Notes under the pieces: model-generated
Told to the model about the DNA's origin: nothing
Databases searched by the model: none
What the model saw: the letters and a program-made list of their open reading frames with translations, nothing else
Assembly (NCBI GenBank): GCA_020438105.1
Contig: JAGQVE010000038.1
Coordinates: forward strand, 1-39,555
DNA: 39,555 nucleotides
Direction of reading: 5' to 3'
Source of the DNA: Bacteroidales bacterium
GTDB lineage: Bacteria > Bacteroidota > Bacteroidia > Bacteroidales > JAADJA01
Part shown: positions 25,166 through 34,461 of the stretch, piece after piece
Numbering within the stretch: position 1 is the first letter of the stretch
Layout: each line of letters starts with the position of its first letter
Position numbers and translations under genes: made by a program

Positions 25166-26156
25166 TCAAAACAAAAAATTCAACGATTGCGGGTTCTATC
25201 TTAATGATCTCGGTAAAACTGGGTTTTTCTATAATTTCGACAGGAACCTGTGATACGGAGCTTTCATGCGGTATGTTAATTCCAGCCCTGAACATTTCAG
25301 GTTTAATGCGGCTGTAATCCTTTAATGGCACCAAATAAGTGATCTTCACCATTTCCGGGAAGGTTTTTACCGTTACATTTTTATCAATTGGCTGAAGTAC
25401 AATATCTACGGTTGCCTCGGTAAATTTTTCAGCATTGATGGTTAATTCCACGAGATCAGGGAAAAAATTAAGTCCTGCCGAATTATCCGGAACTTCAATG
25501 TCACTCATTATTTTTACAGGCCCGTCAATATTATTAACTTGCTTATTCACCGTTTTAACGAATGAAATTTTATCCAGCATATTTTTTGAACCTGTTACTA
25601 GAACAGAATCAGGAACAGATGAAACACTATCTGCCAACCTATAAAGTCCCTGAAACGATAGTGAGACATCAGGAATTACCGGTACTTTTTTACCCGCAAT
25701 GGCTTCAAATTTGAAAAATAGATTTTCCGGATTTACTGAAACAAGCTCTTCGGTAAAATTATTTTGATCCACTATTTCCTGCGAAATTCGGGAGGTGTTG
25801 AAGCTTGCACTAAAGTTATCACCCCTTTTCTCCAGATTCAGGTTTTTTAAATCAATTTCAATGGGTTTTCTTCGGGTAAGATATTTAAGCGTGATCATCT
25901 CAAAACCACCCGAAGCTACCCTGAAGGTGAGCACACTATCAGGATGATTCACTAACATTAATCCATCCGGGAGATTTGTGTAATCAATTGGATAATCAAG
26001 TGTTGACACCGACTCTTTGGAAAGTGCAATTAAAAACCATAAAAAAATGGAAATAAAAAGGCAAATCAGAAATACATATAATTTATGACGAAAACGTTCA
26101 TCTTTCGGCCTGATAACTTTTTGAAGTTGCCCGATGATGGTGGTTTCGTATTTCAT
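25155..26156 (-). CDS. YbbR/CdaR-like domain protein
   Basis: The 333-residue protein has one N-terminal membrane helix (about 26-46, LYVFLICLFISIFLWFLIAL), so the rest faces the periplasm. The soluble part shows YbbR-type repeats, beta-rich stretches with SVSGSK-like turns (PDSVLVTGSKNMLDKISFV). In Firmicutes CdaR proteins of this fold regulate the c-di-AMP synthase CdaA; that function is not established for Bacteroidota. It lies in the conserved order DUF1573 - yajC - ybbR - coaE. Confidence 0.85.
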   Translation of the reverse strand: MKYETTIIGQLQKVIRPKDERFRHKLYVFLICLFISIFLWFLIALSKESVSTLDYPIDYTNLPDGLMLVNHPDSVLTFRVASGGFEMITLKYLTRRKPIEIDLKNLNLEKRGDNFSASFNTSRISQEIVDQNNFTEELVSVNPENLFFKFEAIAGKKVPVIPDVSLSFQGLYRLADSVSSVPDSVLVTGSKNMLDKISFVKTVNKQVNNIDGPVKIMSDIEVPDNSAGLNFFPDLVELTINAEKFTEATVDIVLQPIDKNVTVKTFPEMVKITYLVPLKDYSRIKPEMFRAGINIPHESSVSQVPVEIIEKPSFTEIIKIEPAIVEFFVLSDD

Positions 26157-26187
26157 AAATTAATCTAGGTGCCGGGGTAACGGGCTT

Positions 26188-26517
26188 TTATTTATTTTCA
26201 CCAATTTGTGAACCGCCGTCCATTGAAACGGCTGATCGTTCAATTTTCAACCTGTTTTGACCTTCAACTTCGATGGTAAATGTTTTTTCCTGAACCTCAA
26301 TTATTTTTCCGTGGATACCTCCGATGGTGATAATCTTATCACCTTTTTTTAAGGCTTCCCGAAATTTCTTTTGGTCCTTTGATTTTTTCATTTGAGGCCT
26401 TATAAAAAACAGGTAAAACACCAATACAATAAGCACTAATGGTAAAAAACTCATTATTCCTCCACCCTCCTGTCCTTCTGCAGGCTGCATGAATAGTAAA
26501 ATCTCTGGTAATTTCAT
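26188..26517 (-). CDS. yajC: Preprotein translocase subunit YajC
   Basis: The 109-residue single-pass membrane protein has a helix at about 23-42 (MSFLPLVLIVLVFYLFFIRP). The family motif RPQMKKSKDQKKF and the cytoplasmic KGDKIITIGGIHGKI follow. It associates with SecDF during protein export. It lies 31 bp after the ybbR start region and 30 bp from the DUF1573 gene, in the phylum-typical order. Confidence 0.95.
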   Translation of the reverse strand: MKLPEILLFMQPAEGQEGGGIMSFLPLVLIVLVFYLFFIRPQMKKSKDQKKFREALKKGDKIITIGGIHGKIIEVQEKTFTIEVEGQNRLKIERSAVSMDGGSQIGENK

Positions 26518-26547
26518 ATTTAATGTTATAAATGATTTTTTAATTAA

Positions 26548-26991
26548 TTAAGGCTTGATCACTTTGCCTTTAATTTTTAAAATTGTTTGATTGGGCTGGC
26601 AATTACTTACAATTGTTACAGCCTTATTTTGAATCCCGGTGCGGCCGGCACTATCGAAAGTAACCTTGATCAATCCGGTTTCCCCTGGTTTAATAGGATC
26701 ATGAGGATAATCGGGCACGGTACATCCACAACTGCTATGTACCTGTGAAATCAAAAGATCAGAATTACCCGAATTTTTAAACTTAAAATTGTAAGTTACT
26801 TTTTCTCCCTGGATAATTTTCCCGAAATCATGTTCCATTTTATCAAAGGACATCCGCGGTAAATCATTATTTTTTTCACCGCTGGCTGATACAGGATTAT
26901 TCACTACATCAGACGGAATTTTACCTGAATCGCTACCACAAGAGGTAAAGAATGGGACCAAAACAATCAAAAAATAAACTATGTTTTTCAT
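26548..26991 (-). CDS. DUF1573 lipoprotein
   Basis: The 147-residue protein has a lipoprotein signal peptide (VPFFTSCGSDSG, Cys at about 18). One immunoglobulin-like DUF1573 domain (about 46-145) follows, with the signature DFGKIIQGEKVTYNFKFKN, then SSCGCTVPDYP and PGETGLIKVTFDS. The domain is very common in Bacteroidota envelope proteins; its function is unknown. It is the first gene of the four-gene block with yajC, ybbR and coaE. Confidence 0.88.
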   Translation of the reverse strand: MKNIVYFLIVLVPFFTSCGSDSGKIPSDVVNNPVSASGEKNNDLPRMSFDKMEHDFGKIIQGEKVTYNFKFKNSGNSDLLISQVHSSCGCTVPDYPHDPIKPGETGLIKVTFDSAGRTGIQNKAVTIVSNCQPNQTILKIKGKVIKP

Positions 26992-27007
26992 AATATTAAT
27001 CGGTTGG

Positions 27008-27015
27008 CAAAAATA
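27008..27015 (-). promoter_or_regulatory. Predicted -7 box (TATTTTTG) of the DUF1573-yajC-ybbR-coaE block
   Basis: The minus strand reads TATTTTTG, matching TAnnTTTG, 16 bp before the DUF1573 ATG. No clear -33 element is visible. Confidence 0.4.
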
Positions 27016-27179
27016 GACAATTTAATGAAATCCGAATCTCCCCCAGACACCGAAAATTCATAAATCTAATTCACACGAAGCTACTGAACGAAAAACGACA
27101 GCTCTTGTTAAAGATTTCAGTGTGATCATTTAAAATGGAGAATAATGACATTTTTTAAGTTCATGCAACATTTATTCGG

Positions 27180-27187
27180 TAAATTTG
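27180..27187 (+). promoter_or_regulatory. Predicted -7 box (TAAATTTG) of the efflux operon
   Basis: TAAATTTG is a full match to TAnnTTTG and lies 85 bp before the membrane-fusion protein ATG. The rest of the 281-bp divergent spacer shows nothing further. Confidence 0.35.
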
Positions 27188-27272
27188 ATCGGTTATTTAT
27201 AATAAAACAACTTTAATCGCATTATTTAATATTGGTAAAGCAAAGGAACCTTTCAAATCAAATATCAAGTAG

Positions 27273-28670
27273 ATGAAGAAACAAATTTACATCGCAATTG
27301 GCATAGTCATCGTTATTATCATTTCCCTCTGGTACTTTTTGGGTGGTGATACTCAATCATCAGAAACCATTGAAGTGGAAGCTAAAAAGGGTGAATTTAA
27401 AATTGCAGTAACTACCTCAGGTGAACTGGAAGCCAAAAGTTCCGAAAAGATCTATGGCCCTGATAATCTCAGAAATGTCAGGATATGGCAGGTAAAAATT
27501 GACGACATCGTTCCGGATGGAACAGTAGTAGATTCAGGAGATTTTGTGGCAACCCTGGATCGCACGGAATTAGCCAACCGAATGAAAGACCAGGAACTTG
27601 AGCTTGAGCAACTCGAAACCCAATACACCAAAACCAAACTCGATACATCTCTTGAATTACGCAGTTTACGCGACGAACTGATCAATCTTCAGTATGCACT
27701 TGAAGAAAAAAAAATAGAACTTGAGCAATCGAAATATGAGCCGCCTGCAACTATCAGGCAGGTTGAGATTGACCTTGAAAGGGCCCAGCGGAACTATGAT
27801 CAGGCCGTTAAAAACTACCAGTTGAAATTTGAAAAAGCCGAAGCCAATATGCAGGATGTTGCTGCCCAAAGAACCAAGGCACAGCGCAAGTACGACGAGA
27901 TGGCCGATGTTTTAAGCCAGTTCACCATTTTCGCACCCAAATCGGGAATGGTTATTTATCGTAGGGGTTGGGACGGCAAAAAACAAGGCATAGGCTCGCA
28001 GGTAAGCACCTGGGACAATGTGGTGGCTACTTTGCCTGATCTCACTAAAATGATTTCGAAAACTTATGTGAATGAAATCGACATTAGTAAAGTAAAGGTT
28101 GGCCAGCAGGTTGAAATCGGCATTGATGCTTTCCCCGAAAAGAAATTTACCGGTGAAGTTACCGAGGTGGCAAATATTGGTGAGCAAATGAAAAATACCA
28201 ATGCCAAGGTATTTGAAGTACTGATTGAAGTGAATGAGTTTGACTCGGTGATGCGGCCTGCAATGACTACCAAAAACATCATTATTACCGATATCATCAG
28301 CGATGCTTTATCTGTTCCGATTGAATGTATCCACACCGGGGATTCAGTCACCTATGTTGTTACTGGAAGCCGCAGGCAGCAAGTCATCGTAGGAAAAAGC
28401 AATGAAAATGAAATTATTGTTCTGGCCGGAATTGAGGAGGGGGATGATGTGTTCATTCTGCCACCTGAAGGCTATGAGGAGTATCGTTTATCCACACTGG
28501 ATGATGAAGTAATTGCCAGGTTTGAGCAGGAGAACCCACGAGCAGAAGAAGTTGATTCAGCAGCTCAGCAGCCCGAAACGCAAGGTAAAGGTATGAAACC
28601 GGGTTTTGAAAAAGGTAAACGTCCTCCACAAGGAGGGAAAATGGGCGGTCGAAAAAAACCAACAAACTAA
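27273..28670 (+). CDS. Efflux periplasmic adaptor (MacA/HlyD type membrane fusion protein)
   Basis: The 465-residue protein has an N-terminal membrane helix (about 5-23). A lipoyl-like domain (VKIDDIVPDGTVVDSGDFVA, about 72-92) and a coiled-coil hairpin (about 98-210, with ELELEQLETQYTKTK) follow. Then come beta-barrel and membrane-proximal domains to about 415, including IFAPKSGMVIYRRGWDGKKQ. The tail of about 50 residues is basic, rich in Gly/Lys and likely disordered, which is unusual. It would link an inner-membrane permease to the TolC-like protein encoded downstream. It is the first gene of a three-gene run. Confidence 0.9.
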   Translation: MKKQIYIAIGIVIVIIISLWYFLGGDTQSSETIEVEAKKGEFKIAVTTSGELEAKSSEKIYGPDNLRNVRIWQVKIDDIVPDGTVVDSGDFVATLDRTELANRMKDQELELEQLETQYTKTKLDTSLELRSLRDELINLQYALEEKKIELEQSKYEPPATIRQVEIDLERAQRNYDQAVKNYQLKFEKAEANMQDVAAQRTKAQRKYDEMADVLSQFTIFAPKSGMVIYRRGWDGKKQGIGSQVSTWDNVVATLPDLTKMISKTYVNEIDISKVKVGQQVEIGIDAFPEKKFTGEVTEVANIGEQMKNTNAKVFEVLIEVNEFDSVMRPAMTTKNIIITDIISDALSVPIECIHTGDSVTYVVTGSRRQQVIVGKSNENEIIVLAGIEEGDDVFILPPEGYEEYRLSTLDDEVIARFEQENPRAEEVDSAAQQPETQGKGMKPGFEKGKRPPQGGKMGGRKKPTN

Positions 28671-28680
28671 AAACGTTCCC

Positions 28681-30045
28681 GTGGAAAGATATCTTCAAAT
28701 TATAAACATCGCCCTTGAAGCGGTATTCGCTAACCGTTTTCGTTCGATACTCACTGCCCTCGGAATTATTTTTGGAGTTGCCGCTGTTATCGCCATGATG
28801 GCCATCGGAAACGGTGCCCAAAAGGAGATCCTCGACCAAATGAAGCTTATTGGTGTTAACAACATTATCATCACTCCGGTAATTGATAACCAGGGAACAT
28901 CAAGTTCGGATGATGACGAAGGTAAGAGCCAAACTAAAAAATTCTCGCCCGGTTTAACTCTGAGCGACGCCCTCGGAATTAAAGAAATACTTCCAACGGT
29001 AGATAAAGTAAGCCCCGAAGTAATTTATGAAACGCATATTATCAAGGACGGCATCAGAAGCTCAGCAACACTCAACGGAGTTACACCCGACTTTTTTGAT
29101 GTTTTTAACCTGACTATTGCCAAGGGTACTATGTTTACGGAAGACCAGATGATGAAAGGAAACTCCGTTTGTATTATCGGCCCGAAAATCGCGTCCAAAT
29201 TTTTTCCCAATGAGGATCCCATTGGCAGTTATATCAAGTGTGGCAGCCTTTGGCTTAAGGTTGTTGGAGTATTGGAAGGACTGAACATCTCGGGTACAAA
29301 CACTGATGAACTAGGCATTAGTAATTACAATGTAAACATCTACGCTCCCATTCAAACAATATTATTGAGATATAAAGACAGGGCCGCTGTTACAGCCGCA
29401 GCTATCCACGGAAGCGGCGAAGAATCAATATTTATTTTTGATGGGGGTATGTCCTCTTTCAGTTCTTCATCCAGTGGTTCTGATGATGCCAATTATCACC
29501 AAATTGATAAGATTGTTGTTCAGGTTAAAGAGAGCTCACAATTGGTTGGAACTGAAAAGGTAATTAAAGAAATGCTCATGCGAAGGCATCAGAATGTGGA
29601 GGACTTCAGTACAAAAATTCCGGAATTGATTTTAAAAAGCGAACAGCGCACCAAGGATCTTTTCAGGGCTGTACTGGTTGCTATTGCCAGCATTTCACTT
29701 ATTGTTGGAGGCATTGGCATCATGAATATTATGCTCGCTTCGGTGATGGAAAGAATACGAGAGATTGGAGTAAGGATGGCTACCGGAGCCAGAAAAAAAG
29801 ACATTGTTGTGCAGTACCTTTCAGAAGCTACCCTGATCAGTATAACCGGAGGATTGATCGGAATTATCCTTGGAATTGCATTATCCAAGATCATCATGAT
29901 GTTTTTTGAAATTACGACGATTGTCTCCCCTATTTCCATTTTTGTCTCTTTTGGGGTATCCGTAGCAGTGGGAATCATATTTGGATACATGCCCGCCAAA
30001 AGAGCCTCAGAGCAGGATCCGGTGGAATCACTCAGGCACGACTAA
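28681..30045 (+). CDS. MacB-type ABC transporter permease (FtsX family), no ATPase domain
   Basis: The protein has about 454 residues from the GTG at 28681, 10 bp after the adaptor gene ends. This start gives MERYLQIINIALEAVFANRFRS, the usual opening of the family. A TTG at 28606 would extend it into the adaptor gene in a different frame and is less likely. Helix 1 is near residues 23-45 (ILTALGIIFGVAAVIAMMAI), followed by a large periplasmic MacB-like domain. Three C-terminal helices form the FtsX module (SLIVGGIGIMNIMLASVMER, then REIGVRMATGARKKDI). No Walker motif is present, and no ATP-binding gene is adjacent, so its ATPase must be encoded elsewhere. Confidence 0.85.
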   Translation: MERYLQIINIALEAVFANRFRSILTALGIIFGVAAVIAMMAIGNGAQKEILDQMKLIGVNNIIITPVIDNQGTSSSDDDEGKSQTKKFSPGLTLSDALGIKEILPTVDKVSPEVIYETHIIKDGIRSSATLNGVTPDFFDVFNLTIAKGTMFTEDQMMKGNSVCIIGPKIASKFFPNEDPIGSYIKCGSLWLKVVGVLEGLNISGTNTDELGISNYNVNIYAPIQTILLRYKDRAAVTAAAIHGSGEESIFIFDGGMSSFSSSSSGSDDANYHQIDKIVVQVKESSQLVGTEKVIKEMLMRRHQNVEDFSTKIPELILKSEQRTKDLFRAVLVAIASISLIVGGIGIMNIMLASVMERIREIGVRMATGARKKDIVVQYLSEATLISITGGLIGIILGIALSKIIMMFFEITTIVSPISIFVSFGVSVAVGIIFGYMPAKRASEQDPVESLRHD

Positions 30046-30076
30046 CGTTTTATGAAGTATTGAAAAGATTAGCAAT

Positions 30077-31594
30077 ATGACCATTATTAAAACCATGCAA
30101 CGAAATTTACACCAGCTTTTGATAATAATTACCGTTATACTTTTAAGTTTAACAACTAATACATCAACCGCTCAGGATGAGCTCCGGCAATTGACCATTG
30201 ATGATGCACTCGAAATTGCCAAACAACAATCACCTGATGCGCTGATCGCGAAACACAGATTTCGGTCAAGTTATTGGCAATACCGCCGCTACAGAGCTTA
30301 TTATTTGCCGGCATTAACGCTTTATGGCACCTTGCCAGATTTTGACCGCTCCATCCGTACGATTTCGACAGTAGAAGGTGAAGTTTTTTCACCGCTCACT
30401 ACCAATGGCGTTTACGGAGGATTATCACTTAACCAAAGGATTGGATTTACAGGCGGCACATTATCACTCAATTCTAATATTTCAAGAATTGATAACATTT
30501 ATGAAAATCCTGACACAACTTTTACACAATATAGTTCCAGCTTATTGAACATCACCTATACCCAACCCATTTTTCAATACAACTCCTATAAATGGGAAAG
30601 AAAAATTGAACCAATGCTTTATAGCGAAGCCAAGAAAAAATATGTTGAAGATATGGAGCAGGTTTCATTAACCACAACTAACTATTTCTTCAATTTACTT
30701 CGTGCGCAGATTCAGGAAAAAATAGCGTTAATCAATCAAGCCAATTACGATACCCTCTATAAAATTGCGGTAGGTCGGTACAATCTTGGGAAGATTGCAG
30801 AAAATGACCTGTTGCAGCTTGAATTGCAATACCTGCGTTCAAACTCTGCAGTTAAAGAAGCCGAACTGGATGTCGATGATCAGCTTTTTCGTTTTAAGTC
30901 CTTCCTCAGGATTCAGGACGATGTGGATATAGAATTGATCATACCTGACGATTTCAAACAATTTTTTGTAAATGCAAATAAAGCGGTAGAAGAAGCACGA
31001 TATAATAACTCAGAAGCCCTGGGTTTTAGCCGTCGGCTGATTGAAGCAGAAAGAGAAGTAGCTCAGGCCAAATTGGATGGTCGTTTTGATGCCCAACTTT
31101 TTGCTGTATATGGTATTACCAATAATGCTGACATGATCCAGGATTTGAATGACAATCCGCTTGATCAGCAGCAATTGCGATTAGGGATCACTTTGCCCAT
31201 CCTCGACTGGGGTGTGGCTAAAGGCCAGATCAAAATGGCTGAATCGAACCAGGAGTTGGTTCGCACTTCCGTTGAACAGGAACAAATTGATTTTGACCAA
31301 TCGGTATTTTTAAGTGTTGCACAGTTTAACATGCAGTTTGACCAGGTACAAATTGCTGCCAAAGCCGACACGGTGGCACAAAAAGGATATGAAATTACCA
31401 AGGCCCGGTATCTTATCGGGAAAATCAGTATCACCGACCTTAACATTGCCCAATCTGAGGCAAATAGTTCAAAAGGGAATTATATAAACGCGTTGTGGAC
31501 CTATTGGCGGTATTATTATGTTGTTCGCAGGCTTACCCTTTTCGATTTTGAGTTAAACCGTCCTATAACAGTTGATTACAAAGACCTGCTTTAA
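30077..31594 (+). CDS. TolC-family outer membrane efflux protein
   Basis: The 505-residue protein has a signal sequence (about 14-32, ending STAQ) and two TolC-type helical repeats. The N-terminal half has LTIDDALEIAKQQSPDALIA. The C-terminal half has EEARYNNSEALGFSRRLIEA and LRLGITLPILDWGVAKGQIK. Family members form an outer-membrane trimer with a periplasmic alpha-barrel. It lies 31 bp after the permease and completes an efflux module with the adaptor. The substrate is unknown. Confidence 0.9.
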   Translation: MTIIKTMQRNLHQLLIIITVILLSLTTNTSTAQDELRQLTIDDALEIAKQQSPDALIAKHRFRSSYWQYRRYRAYYLPALTLYGTLPDFDRSIRTISTVEGEVFSPLTTNGVYGGLSLNQRIGFTGGTLSLNSNISRIDNIYENPDTTFTQYSSSLLNITYTQPIFQYNSYKWERKIEPMLYSEAKKKYVEDMEQVSLTTTNYFFNLLRAQIQEKIALINQANYDTLYKIAVGRYNLGKIAENDLLQLELQYLRSNSAVKEAELDVDDQLFRFKSFLRIQDDVDIELIIPDDFKQFFVNANKAVEEARYNNSEALGFSRRLIEAEREVAQAKLDGRFDAQLFAVYGITNNADMIQDLNDNPLDQQQLRLGITLPILDWGVAKGQIKMAESNQELVRTSVEQEQIDFDQSVFLSVAQFNMQFDQVQIAAKADTVAQKGYEITKARYLIGKISITDLNIAQSEANSSKGNYINALWTYWRYYYVVRRLTLFDFELNRPITVDYKDLL

Positions 31595-31931
31595 AATATG
31601 ACCCTCCGTTTCAGGGATGAAAAAAATATTTTTCAAATTTCAGAAAAAGCCGAAACCAATATTCTAAAAAATTGTTTGATAGGGATTATTTTGGTTTTGT
31701 TTTAAAGTAAAAATTATAGTATATTTACTTGCTTTAAACAATTAAAGAATTAAACTAAGTTCAACCGCCATGGACACAATTTTTAAACATTAGATGTAGG
31801 TGGTGCTAAGCTTCACAGAATCTTTGCCCAACGATTCAATCAAAACCATCTTAATTCGTTAATAAAATCCCTTAAATGGGGCTTCCAGCAAGGAGGTCAA
31901 ACAATATTACTATTAAATTTTCTGAGGAAAA
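31595..31931. other. Intergenic stretch after the tolC-like gene with no supported gene
   Basis: It is AT-rich. An open stretch without a start codon (about 31790-31980, plus strand) encodes a readable but unrecognised peptide containing WGFQQGGQTILLLNFL; it may be a gene remnant. A weak inverted repeat (AAGTAAA 31705-31711, TTTACTT 31724-31730) is also present. Confidence 0.4.
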
Positions 31932-32039
31932 ATGAAAACAGTGATTCCAGTAGGTGCCCAAAAAGAGGGATATATTAAAAATATTACTGGGGCAAGCCTT
32001 TTTTTATTAGTATTCAACGCTATATGGGCATCAAAATGA
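31932..32039 (+). CDS. Possible 35-residue leader ORF coupled to the methyltransferase
   Basis: ATG at 31932 opens a 36-codon frame ending TGA at 32037-32039. The start is preceded by a purine-rich GAGGAAAA. The peptide (MKTVIPVGAQKEGYIKNITG, then a hydrophobic half SLFLLVFNAIWASK) is unrecognised. Its TGA overlaps an in-frame ATG of the following gene (32036) in an ATGA junction, a common sign of translational coupling. It could equally be a chance frame. Confidence 0.3.
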   Translation: MKTVIPVGAQKEGYIKNITGASLFLLVFNAIWASK

Positions 32040-33031
32040 AAAATAAAACAGTATCAAATAAATCAAGTGGTGGAATATTTTCAGCAATATCTGAATTGCT
32101 GCAATTGATCATAATAATTCCCGGTGCTTATCTGCTGAAAAAAATGAGGATGAATCAATTCAACAAGTTCCCCATTAGCAGAAAAACGTTATATCGAATT
32201 GGAGTTTTTCCTATCATTGACCACTACTACGATCCGCTCTTTATTCCTGATCAGGTAAAGCATGATCTGGGTACCGACAGAGATTTACCAGGAATTGATC
32301 TCAATGAAAATCAGCAGTTGGAAATATTAAAAGGGCTCAATTTCAGCGATGAACTCGTAAAAATGCCATTTGATAAAACCGCTGACTTAAAATATTACTT
32401 TAATAATAGTGTCTTTCTTTCGGGCGACTCAGAGATTTCATATGGGATGATCCGCCACTTTAAAAGCCGTAAAATAATTGAAATTGGTAGTGGGTTATCT
32501 ACCCTGATGACTTTAAACGCCATTCAAAAAAACAAAGAAGAAGATGCTAACTACAATTGCGAAATGATCTGTGTGGAACCCTTTGAGCATAAATGGCTGG
32601 ACAAATTGGACATCAAGCTTGTTCGTTCCATGGTGGAAGATGTTGATATTTCGCTGTTTGACAAACTGGAAAAAAATGATATCCTGTTTATTGATTCCTC
32701 TCATATGATCAAACCCCAGGGGGATGTTCTCTTTTTATTTTTACATGTGTTACCGAAACTCAAACCCGGGGTGTTGGTGCATATTCATGATATTTTTACT
32801 CCCCGCGATTACCTGGCTGATTGGGTGCTGGTAAAAAACAGGATGTGGAATGAGCAATATCTGCTGGAGGCATTTTTGAGCCATAATCACGATTTTAAAA
32901 TCATCAGCGCAGTTAATTTTCTGCGTCATCATCATTTGGAAGCGCTTTCGGCTTGCTGTCCGGTAATGAAAAAACAAATTGAATCAGGTGCAGACAGGGA
33001 GCCCGGCTCATTTTGGATTCAGAAAGTTTAG
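32024..33031 (+). CDS. Class I SAM-dependent methyltransferase (Methyltransf_24-like)
   Basis: The 335-residue protein has a hydrophobic N-terminal segment (about 24-44, ISELLQLIIIIPGAYLLKKM) that may tether it to the membrane. A Rossmann-type methyltransferase core follows: motif I KIIEIGSGLSTLMTL near 150, ICVEPFE near 185, and ILFIDSSHMIKPQGDV near 225. The HIHDIF segment near 255 is a possible metal or active-site element. The substrate is not evident; similar proteins occur with surface polysaccharide genes. Two ATGs are possible, 32024 and 32036. The second gives an ATGA junction with the 35-codon ORF. Its 3' end overlaps the convergent thioesterase gene by 4 bp. Confidence 0.8.
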   Translation: MGIKMKNKTVSNKSSGGIFSAISELLQLIIIIPGAYLLKKMRMNQFNKFPISRKTLYRIGVFPIIDHYYDPLFIPDQVKHDLGTDRDLPGIDLNENQQLEILKGLNFSDELVKMPFDKTADLKYYFNNSVFLSGDSEISYGMIRHFKSRKIIEIGSGLSTLMTLNAIQKNKEEDANYNCEMICVEPFEHKWLDKLDIKLVRSMVEDVDISLFDKLEKNDILFIDSSHMIKPQGDVLFLFLHVLPKLKPGVLVHIHDIFTPRDYLADWVLVKNRMWNEQYLLEAFLSHNHDFKIISAVNFLRHHHLEALSACCPVMKKQIESGADREPGSFWIQKV

Positions 33032-33756
33032 CTGAGTTCGGCAATAAACAGGTTTTTTTGGTCAGATTTCCGACAGGCCTTTATCTTGATCAGTTCCTCA
33101 TTTTCATAATAACTTATCACAACTTCATCTGTTTGTATTGCTTCTGTTAAGAAGTTAATATGGTAATTGAAAAATTTTCTCTCCGGGTAAACTGAAGCGA
33201 GGGTATCGGCAATCCAATCGGCGTATTTAGCATTTGTTACATGACTATTTAAATCGATCTCAGTTGCTTTAACCGTTCGATGCTCAGCAATAATTCCTTC
33301 TTTTTCAAAAAGCACTTTATCAGCATTATTTTCCAAAGCAAGTTGTAAATCTGTTTTCATCATTGCATGCTGCACAAGATCCGGCTTTTGTGGACGGTGT
33401 GTATCCATATCGATCAGCATCCATGAGGAAGTAACCCGACCAATGATCTCCTCCCGCTCATTTCGGATCAGGTAATCCCTGAAAGCCCAAAACCCATCCG
33501 TTCCCCTGGGCCAGGTTTCAATGCTGATCTGATCATTCCATTTCGGGAAAACATCCATAACAATCCGCTGGCGCAACAATACCCAAAACTGATTAACTTC
33601 CCGGGCATGATTATAACCAAATCCCAATCTATCAGCATGGCGCCAGGCTGTTTCCTGCAAATACCTGGAAATGGCTGCAAAGCTCATTTGACCATTTTGG
33701 TCGGTATCATGCCAAAATACATTATAATATTCAGTTTGATGCGAATCTGAATTCAT
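33028..33756 (-). CDS. Acyl-ACP thioesterase (FatA/FatB family)
   Basis: The 242-residue protein has two hot-dog domains. Substrate-binding features are in WHDTDQNGQMSFAAISRYLQ near residue 15. The catalytic block IDLNSHVTNAKYADW (167-181) holds N170 and H172, as in plant FatA/FatB (DxNxHVNNxKY). It releases fatty acids from acyl carrier protein, setting chain length. It is convergent with the methyltransferase, overlapping by 4 bp, and divergent from rubrerythrin. Confidence 0.93.
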   Translation of the reverse strand: MNSDSHQTEYYNVFWHDTDQNGQMSFAAISRYLQETAWRHADRLGFGYNHAREVNQFWVLLRQRIVMDVFPKWNDQISIETWPRGTDGFWAFRDYLIRNEREEIIGRVTSSWMLIDMDTHRPQKPDLVQHAMMKTDLQLALENNADKVLFEKEGIIAEHRTVKATEIDLNSHVTNAKYADWIADTLASVYPERKFFNYHINFLTEAIQTDEVVISYYENEELIKIKACRKSDQKNLFIAELS

Positions 33757-33784
33757 GGTGTTTATAACCGTTCCAAATTAGCCT

Positions 33785-33792
33785 CAAAGATA
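33785..33792 (-). promoter_or_regulatory. Predicted -7 box (TATCTTTG) of the thioesterase gene
   Basis: The minus strand reads TATCTTTG, matching TAnnTTTG, 28 bp before the ATG, inside the 100-bp divergent spacer with rubrerythrin. Confidence 0.35.
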
Positions 33793-33856
33793 GGATTATT
33801 GACTTATTTGGTTTATTTTTATACTATCATTTCTGCTAATAAATCTCATTCGATTA

Positions 33857-34435
33857 ATGATGGAATCAATCAAAGGCACCCAAACTGAAAAAAACCTGCT
33901 GAAAGCTTTTGCAGGAGAATCGCAGGCACATATGCGCTATGACTATTTTGCAAAACAAGCTAAAAAGGAAGGCCTGGAACAAATAGCTGCCATATTTGAA
34001 GAAACAGCCCTCAATGAGCGATCACACGCAAAACAGTTTTTTCGGTTTTTAGAAGGTGGCATGGTTGAAATTACAGCCTCCTACCCCGCCGGGATTATTG
34101 GCAACACTTTGGAAAATTTGCAGGCAGCTGCAGATGGTGAAAATGAAGAATGGACCGAACTTTATCCTCATTTTGCCGATGTTGCGGAAGCAGAAGGATT
34201 TAAAAAGATTGCAAGCATATTCAGATTAATCGCCAAAATTGAAAAGGCACACGAAAATCGTTATCGTAAACTTTATCAAAACCTTGAATCGGGCCAGGTT
34301 TTTGAGCGGGATGGAAAGGTAGTATGGAAATGCAGGGTATGCGGATATCTGCACGAAGGCAAAAAGCCACCGTTGAACTGTCCTGCTTGTAATCATCCGC
34401 AGGCCTATTTTGAATTAGAAACTTTTAATTATTAG
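33857..34435 (+). CDS. Rubrerythrin
   Basis: The 192-residue peroxide-scavenging di-iron protein has a ferritin-like domain (1-145). Its Glu/His ligands are visible in [31 protein letters not shown] and [11 protein letters not shown]. The C-terminal rubredoxin domain carries C159/C162 ([10 protein letters not shown]) and C175/C178 (CPACNHPQ). It reduces hydrogen peroxide to water and is typical of anaerobes and microaerophiles. ATGs at 33857 and 33860 are both possible. The NifX-like gene follows after 26 bp and may share the transcript. Confidence 0.96.
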   Translation: MMESIKGTQTEKNLLKAFAGESQAHMRYDYFAKQAKKEGLEQIAAIFEETALNERSHAKQFFRFLEGGMVEITASYPAGIIGNTLENLQAAADGENEEWTELYPHFADVAEAEGFKKIASIFRLIAKIEKAHENRYRKLYQNLESGQVFERDGKVVWKCRVCGYLHEGKKPPLNCPACNHPQAYFELETFNY

Positions 34436-34461
34436 AAATAACCAATTTAAATTGTCGAATT

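Noticed and set aside
28606..28680. Upstream TTG start for the efflux permease
   Set aside because: The extra 25 residues overlap the end of the adaptor gene in another frame; the GTG at 28681 gives the normal family N-terminus.
29589..29999. 136-codon open frame opposite the efflux permease
   Set aside because: It is the complement of conserved FtsX helices and gives a low-complexity hydrophobic product; it is a shadow of the real gene.
31790..31980. Open stretch with readable peptide (contains WGFQQGGQTILLLNFL)
   Set aside because: It has no start codon and no recognisable family, so it is mentioned only as a possible remnant.
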